A stretch of 64,000 nucleotides of DNA. It comes from Gudongella sp046224405 (lineage in GTDB: Bacteria > Bacillota > Clostridia > Tissierellales > Tissierellaceae). Below, in pieces: positions 60,472 through 64,000 of the stretch. Position 1 is the first letter of the stretch, and each line of letters begins with the position of its first letter. The stretch spans positions 1-64,000 of the forward strand of contig NZ_JBJXRK010000006.1 of the NCBI RefSeq assembly GCF_046224405.1. Direction: 5' to 3'. The position numbers were made by a program, and so were the translations under genes. A model generated the notes under the pieces. That model had not been told where the DNA came from, searched no databases, and was given only the letters and a program-made list of their open reading frames with translations.

Positions 60472-61083
60472 ATGCATCAATACAAAGGGAAATTAATAAT
60501 ACACACCGGCTCTATGTTCTCAGGGAAAACATCCAGCCTTGAAAAGGAAGTAAAGAGATTTATGATTGCCGGATACAGAACGGTTGCCTTTAAACCATCA
60601 GTGGACAATAGGGTGCCGACATCAGAAATAGTTACTCATGACAAAACATCCCTAGAAGGGATACTGGTGGATGATATAGACCAGATAATCAAGCATTGTG
60701 AAAGGATGAATCCTGAGGTCGTTGCAATAGATGAGGTGCAATTTTTAGGTGGTGAGATGGAGGATATTATCCAGGGGATCAACTGGCTGCTGAGCAGGAA
60801 CATAACTGTTATTGTGGCAGGACTGGACATAGACTTTTCAGGTAGACCCTTTGAAATACTCAAGGAGCTGATGCCCATAGCGGATTATCTGAACAAGCAT
60901 CATGCTGTCTGTGTTAAGTGTGGAACAGATGCCTGGGTAAGCCATAGAAAGACCAAGGAAAGGGAAAGGGTTGTAATAGGTGCAACAAAGGAGTACGAGC
61001 CTTTGTGCAGAGCCTGTTTTCTGAAGGAGAAGAAGAAAGAAGAGGCGATAGTAAACAAGAACCAGGTAACCTTTATAGAGTAA
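60472..61083 (+). CDS. tdk: Thymidine kinase (TK1 type)
   Basis: The 203-residue enzyme salvages thymidine to dTMP. It has P-loop GSMFSGKT at 13-20, AIDEVQFLGG as the Walker B region, the lid and substrate region GLDIDFSGRPFEIL, and a zinc site made by CVKCG and CRAC. AGGAGGG precedes the ATG. The KKKEEAIVNKNQVTFIE tail is family-typical. Confidence 0.93.
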   Translation: MHQYKGKLIIHTGSMFSGKTSSLEKEVKRFMIAGYRTVAFKPSVDNRVPTSEIVTHDKTSLEGILVDDIDQIIKHCERMNPEVVAIDEVQFLGGEMEDIIQGINWLLSRNITVIVAGLDIDFSGRPFEILKELMPIADYLNKHHAVCVKCGTDAWVSHRKTKERERVVIGATKEYEPLCRACFLKEKKKEEAIVNKNQVTFIE

Positions 61084-61088
61084 TTAAG

Positions 61089-61112
61089 ACGGGATGACAA
61101 TTGTCAACCCGT
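61089..61112. terminator. Hairpin between convergent tdk and the DUF4097 gene
   Basis: ACGGG and CCCGT, then TGAC and GTCA, pair around an AATT centre with one A-A mismatch. There is no clear T-run, so terminator function is uncertain. Confidence 0.45.
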
Positions 61113-61121
61113 TATCCTTGT

Positions 61122-62156
61122 CTATTCAAAGAGTGTTATGTTTCCCGACGAGCTTGTAAGATCCATCTGATATGAACCATCGCCAAGCGTCATGAACAAG
61201 CGATCGTAATCGTTTTGTATTGAGGTGGCTGATCCCTCAAAGGTGATTCTACCTGAAGAGGTCGTCCCATTAACTCTTAGGGATAGGCCACTTAGAGGAC
61301 CAACCTCAATGTCACCTGAGCTGGTGGTGATTTTGACTTCACCAAATGGTTCAGCAGGACCAAGTTTTACATCACCGGAACTGCTTGTGATAAATGTCTT
61401 TCCAGTAACCAGGGGAATACTGATTTCACCTGAAGAGGTTACAATCCTGGAGTCCTGAGCACGGAGCTCACGTATCTCGATACTCCCTGAGCTTGATTCA
61501 ACCTTAAGGCTATCAACCTTCAATGCTTCAGCCTTTAAACCTGCTGATGATGAAGTGAATTCCAGGTTTTCGTCGTAACTCTCAGGAAGATGAATCTCCA
61601 GCAAAAGATTTGATTGTGAAACGGTAAAACTCCCTGTTTCAGGTGTGATTGAGATTCTTATGTTGTCGCCGAGGTCCTGTACACTCAGGGAAACCTGGCG
61701 GTTGGATTTGTAGCTTCCCTTTAAATAAATCTTCAAGTCATTTTCATTTGTTTTGATTAATTCAGTATCCGCAAAGGTGCTGTAAATAGAGATTGACTCA
61801 ATTTCATCAGTCAGATCTACACTCTTTGATTCATCTGCTTGATAGGATGTGAGATTGGAAAAAACATTGAAACGTTGAAAAAAATCAATATCCTTCAAAC
61901 CTACAATTGTTTTTTCCCCATTCTCTATCACTTCAATTCCATTCCAGCTTATGGTAACAGACTTGCCATCTTCAAAAACCTGAATTCCATCTGAATCTAT
62001 TTTAACTGAATCACCATCGCCGGTTATTTCCAGAGACCCTTTTCCTGAAATATCCTCCATTCTGAAGTTGTCAATATAAAGAAGTGAGTAGAGCCCTATA
62101 CCAAAAGCAATAAGCATAATCCCTGCAAGCGCTATGGAGAGTTTTTTTAAATCCAT
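61122..62156 (-). CDS. DUF4097 beta-repeat protein, membrane anchored
   Basis: The 344-residue protein has an N-terminal membrane helix (LSIALAGIMLIAFGIGLYSLL) and an extracellular right-handed beta-solenoid seen as repeated TSSG[ED]I-type units (for example VESSSGSIEI, VTSSGEISI, ITSSSGDVKLG, TTSSGDIEVG, TSSSGNITLF), typical of DUF4097. It is the third gene after padR and a DUF1700 gene on the minus strand. This triplet is widespread in Firmicutes and is thought to respond to envelope stress; the ligand is unknown. Confidence 0.85.
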   Translation of the reverse strand: MDLKKLSIALAGIMLIAFGIGLYSLLYIDNFRMEDISGKGSLEITGDGDSVKIDSDGIQVFEDGKSVTISWNGIEVIENGEKTIVGLKDIDFFQRFNVFSNLTSYQADESKSVDLTDEIESISIYSTFADTELIKTNENDLKIYLKGSYKSNRQVSLSVQDLGDNIRISITPETGSFTVSQSNLLLEIHLPESYDENLEFTSSSAGLKAEALKVDSLKVESSSGSIEIRELRAQDSRIVTSSGEISIPLVTGKTFITSSSGDVKLGPAEPFGEVKITTSSGDIEVGPLSGLSLRVNGTTSSGRITFEGSATSIQNDYDRLFMTLGDGSYQMDLTSSSGNITLFE

Positions 62157-62167
62157 CTCATTTCCTC

Positions 62168-62743
62168 CTAACCATTTATTATTCTTCTATTCCATTCTAT
62201 ATACATGGACATGATTCTGTAGAACAGCTTGCTGACAACGATGCCCAGAATAAAGACCAATGCTCCCAAAGCACTTAGCCCAATCCCAAAGGATATTGAA
62301 GTAAGTATTCCAGGAACAAAGCCTGAAACAAAACTAGCAAAAGGAGCTCCAAAGACCAACCCTATTCCACCGACCACAAATCCAATTCCCGCTCCAAAGA
62401 TTCCAACTATCATCCCCATTATTGCTACCACAGGACCAAGTACAAATACTATATTAAGTCCTAACAGCAGCAGGAACACCAAGAATCTTCTGGTGCTGTC
62501 ATTGGAGGTTCTCTCCTGTGAAGTGGCACTCTTATTGTTTCCATCAGTTTTTAAAGTGCTCAAGATACTGTCTGCTACCTCCCTTGGAGATCCAAGCTCC
62601 GAGGATATTTCATCGTCTGTCTTTCCTTTGTCCCTACCGATATTGAAGTGCTCTTCGTAATCAAGTAATATCTCTCGCAATTCTCCTTCTCTTAAGCTTG
62701 AAAGATATGATTTAAGCTTGCTCAAATACTCATTCCTGGTCAT
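62168..62743 (-). CDS. DUF1700 family membrane protein
   Basis: The roughly 191-residue protein starts with a cytoplasmic helical domain (NEYLSKLKSYLSSLREGELREILLDYEEHF; ISSELGSPREVADSIL), followed by four hydrophobic segments rich in glycine. It belongs to the HAAS/DUF1700 group, which pairs with PadR regulators. It overlaps the padR end by about 14 nt. Two adjacent ATGs (62746 and 62743) both fit the AAGGGG site. Confidence 0.85.
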   Translation of the reverse strand: MTRNEYLSKLKSYLSSLREGELREILLDYEEHFNIGRDKGKTDDEISSELGSPREVADSILSTLKTDGNNKSATSQERTSNDSTRRFLVFLLLLGLNIVFVLGPVVAIMGMIVGIFGAGIGFVVGGIGLVFGAPFASFVSGFVPGILTSISFGIGLSALGALVFILGIVVSKLFYRIMSMYIEWNRRIING

Positions 62744-63056
62744 CATCCACACCCCTTAACAATAAATTGACACCGTTCACAAAATTCTCCCATTCCTCCT
62801 GGAGAGCCAGGAGAACATCCAGCCCCTTGTCAGTGAGTCTGTAATACTTTCTTGGGGGTCCCTCCTGGGACTCCTCCAGATAGGTCGTAACATAACCGTC
62901 ACTTCTGAATCTTCTCAGGAGAGGATAGATTGTGCCTTCTGATATCTTAATAAACTGGGAGATGTTTTCAACCAATTCATACCCATAATAATCCTTTCTC
63001 TTCAGTAGAGTCAGAACACAAAGCTCAAGAACCCCTTTTTTGAATTGTATATTCAT
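62730..63056 (-). CDS. PadR family transcriptional regulator
   Basis: The 108-residue winged-helix regulator has FKKGVLELCVLTLLKRKDYYGYELVENI, EGTIYPLLRRFRSDGYV, and RKYYRLTDKGLDVLLALQEEWENF, the PadR_N pattern. It likely represses its own operon with DUF1700 and DUF4097. On the minus strand GGAGA precedes the ATG at 63056. Confidence 0.92.
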   Translation of the reverse strand: MNIQFKKGVLELCVLTLLKRKDYYGYELVENISQFIKISEGTIYPLLRRFRSDGYVTTYLEESQEGPPRKYYRLTDKGLDVLLALQEEWENFVNGVNLLLRGVDDDQE

Positions 63057-63145
63057 GGCCAGTCTCCTTTCACAGCTATAACATATCACACACTACCTTA
63101 TAATGCAAGGTACTAAATAAAAAAAATAGGAGAAATTTTCTCCCA

Positions 63146-64000
63146 TCATTCAAAGCTCAAGCCTTCCCTGTGTAATCCAACACTTAGGACGATGCCGATT
63201 GATATAAGGTTTATAAGTTGAAAGGTTCCTCCGTAGCTCATAAAGGGAAGAGGTATACCGGTAATAGGCATCAGACCAATGGTCATGCCTATGTTCTCCC
63301 ATATATGGAATAGGAACATTGCAGCCAATCCAACTGACATGAATGATCCGAATTTATCAGGGCTGTTACGTGCAATCCTAATAATTCTATTGATCATTAT
63401 GAAATATAAGAGAATAAGAAGGCTGCCTCCAATAAAACCAAGCTCCTCCGCAAGAACAGCGAAGATAAAATCTGTCTGTTTCTCTGGGATGTAGTTAAAC
63501 TGGGTTTGGGTTCCTTCAAACAATCCTCTTCCAAAAATCTTGCCGCTACCAATGGCGATTCTACCCTGGATGGCTTGATAGCCTGTATTACTGGTATCCC
63601 GCTCAGGATCCATGAAGTTGAGGATCCTATCTTTCTGAAACGTATCAAGTCTCGACCAAAGGACTGGTAGGCTCATCAGTCCCATTGCAAGTGCTATTCC
63701 TATATATTTCCATTTGACACCGGCTACAAAAAGCATTGCGGCTATAAAGAAAATAAATACCATTGCCGTACCTGCATCAGGCTGAAGAAGTATCAACCCA
63801 ACTGGGAAAAACGCGAAAATCAATATCTTAAGCAGGACAAAGGGAGAATTGATCTCATCCTTGTTGTTGTCCATATACTTGGCTAGAGAAATTATCAGTC
63901 CAACCTTCACAAATTCAGCGGGCTGGAATCCAAAAGATCCTATATAGAGCCATGATCGGGCACCCCACTGGTCTTCACCAACGCCCATGAACAGCACTGC
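63146..64000 (-). CDS. rodA: RodA/FtsW/SpoVE family glycosyltransferase, 5' part outside the window
   Basis: At least 284 codons of a SEDS-family peptidoglycan polymerase are visible; the start is beyond position 64000. Motifs seen are ARSWLYIGSFGFQPAEFVKVGLIISLAKYM, LLQPDAGTAMVFIFF, GYQAIQGRIAIGSGKIFGRGLFEGTQTQFNYIPEKQTDFIFAVLAEELGF and GIPLPFMSYGG. The last part reads GGTFQLINLISIGIVLS where GGSSLLTNLIAIG-like text is usual. Length and the QTDFIF stretch favour RodA over FtsW. Confidence 0.88.
   Translation of the reverse strand, partial: AVLFMGVGEDQWGARSWLYIGSFGFQPAEFVKVGLIISLAKYMDNNKDEINSPFVLLKILIFAFFPVGLILLQPDAGTAMVFIFFIAAMLFVAGVKWKYIGIALAMGLMSLPVLWSRLDTFQKDRILNFMDPERDTSNTGYQAIQGRIAIGSGKIFGRGLFEGTQTQFNYIPEKQTDFIFAVLAEELGFIGGSLLILLYFIMINRIIRIARNSPDKFGSFMSVGLAAMFLFHIWENIGMTIGLMPITGIPLPFMSYGGTFQLINLISIGIVLSVGLHREGLSFE

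Noticed and set aside
62229..62660. 143-codon plus-strand frame opposite the DUF1700 gene
   Set aside because: Pro/Ile/Thr-rich mirror of glycine-rich membrane segments; no ribosome site.
1..64000. CRISPR arrays, prophage, insertion sequences, replication origin
   Set aside because: No spaced direct repeats, transposase, integrase, phage structural genes or DnaA-box cluster were seen.

Overview
The window reads as a chromosomal segment of an anaerobic, amino-acid- and butyrate-metabolising member of the Firmicutes (class Clostridia in the broad sense). The grounds are AT-rich DNA with strong GGAGG ribosome sites and frequent TTG/GTG starts, oxygen-defence proteins typical of strict anaerobes (ferritin, rubrerythrin, rubredoxin), a FabK-type fatty-acid operon, Ptb-Buk, and a ferredoxin-dependent 2-oxoacid oxidoreductase. 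I cannot name a species. I see no prophage, insertion sequence, CRISPR array or rRNA; one tRNA-Leu(UAG) is present.

Layout. 1-6.8 kb: the end of an unidentified gene, ferritin, an ArsR regulator, and a CoA-disulfide-reductase/rhodanese gene whose TusA-DsrE C-terminus lies in the -1 frame. Then come a metK interrupted by one in-frame stop, a SAM-dependent methyltransferase, and rubrerythrin. 6.8-17.2 kb: two envelope genes, then a long co-directional run of cdaA-cdaR (c-di-AMP synthesis), buk-ptb-buk, a P-loop ATPase and vorDBAC. 17.2-20.1 kb: a selenium/sulfur-handling cluster (DUF3343, TusA-like, YedE; divergent class-V aminotransferase) bracketed by two near-identical bidirectional terminators. 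20.1-27 kb: a flavin oxidoreductase and fabZ on the minus strand, diverging from fabH-fabK-fabD-fabG-acpP-fabF. 27-37.3 kb: cca, glmM, degV, tRNA-Leu, then the proteostasis run tig-clpP-clpX-lon-engB, and a 52-residue rubredoxin on the minus strand. 37.5-53.3 kb: housekeeping and envelope genes (typA, cls, a class-IV aminotransferase, pepT, degV, a GerMN lipoprotein, a UvrD-like helicase, a PAP2 phosphatase, a TPR protein, map, a hemolysin-III family protein). 53.5-64 kb: an AbgT transporter with an M20 peptidase, a MATE pump, a DUF1667 protein, mgtC, cyclophilin, a QueG-like Fe-S protein, tdk, a PadR-DUF1700-DUF4097 envelope module, and the truncated end of a rodA/ftsW gene.

How the genes fit together. 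Vor would oxidise branched-chain 2-oxoacids to acyl-CoA, and Ptb plus Buk would turn acyl-CoA into acid and ATP. Ferritin and rubrerythrin both carry a PerR-like palindrome upstream. The ArsR-Cdr unit looks like a reactive-sulfur response system.

The most striking signal is at the end of cdr (about 2993-3079). A G_GGA_AAG heptamer sits in the zero frame, followed by a 6-nt spacer and a 10-bp GC-rich stem, with a purine-rich Shine-Dalgarno-like stretch upstream. The downstream TusA-DsrE frame has no start codon ahead of the TusA domain. This is the layout of a programmed -1 ribosomal frameshift giving a short (579 aa) and a long (830 aa) enzyme. The second oddity is the metK nonsense codon in an otherwise intact gene, in a segment flanked by two covarying hairpin repeats.
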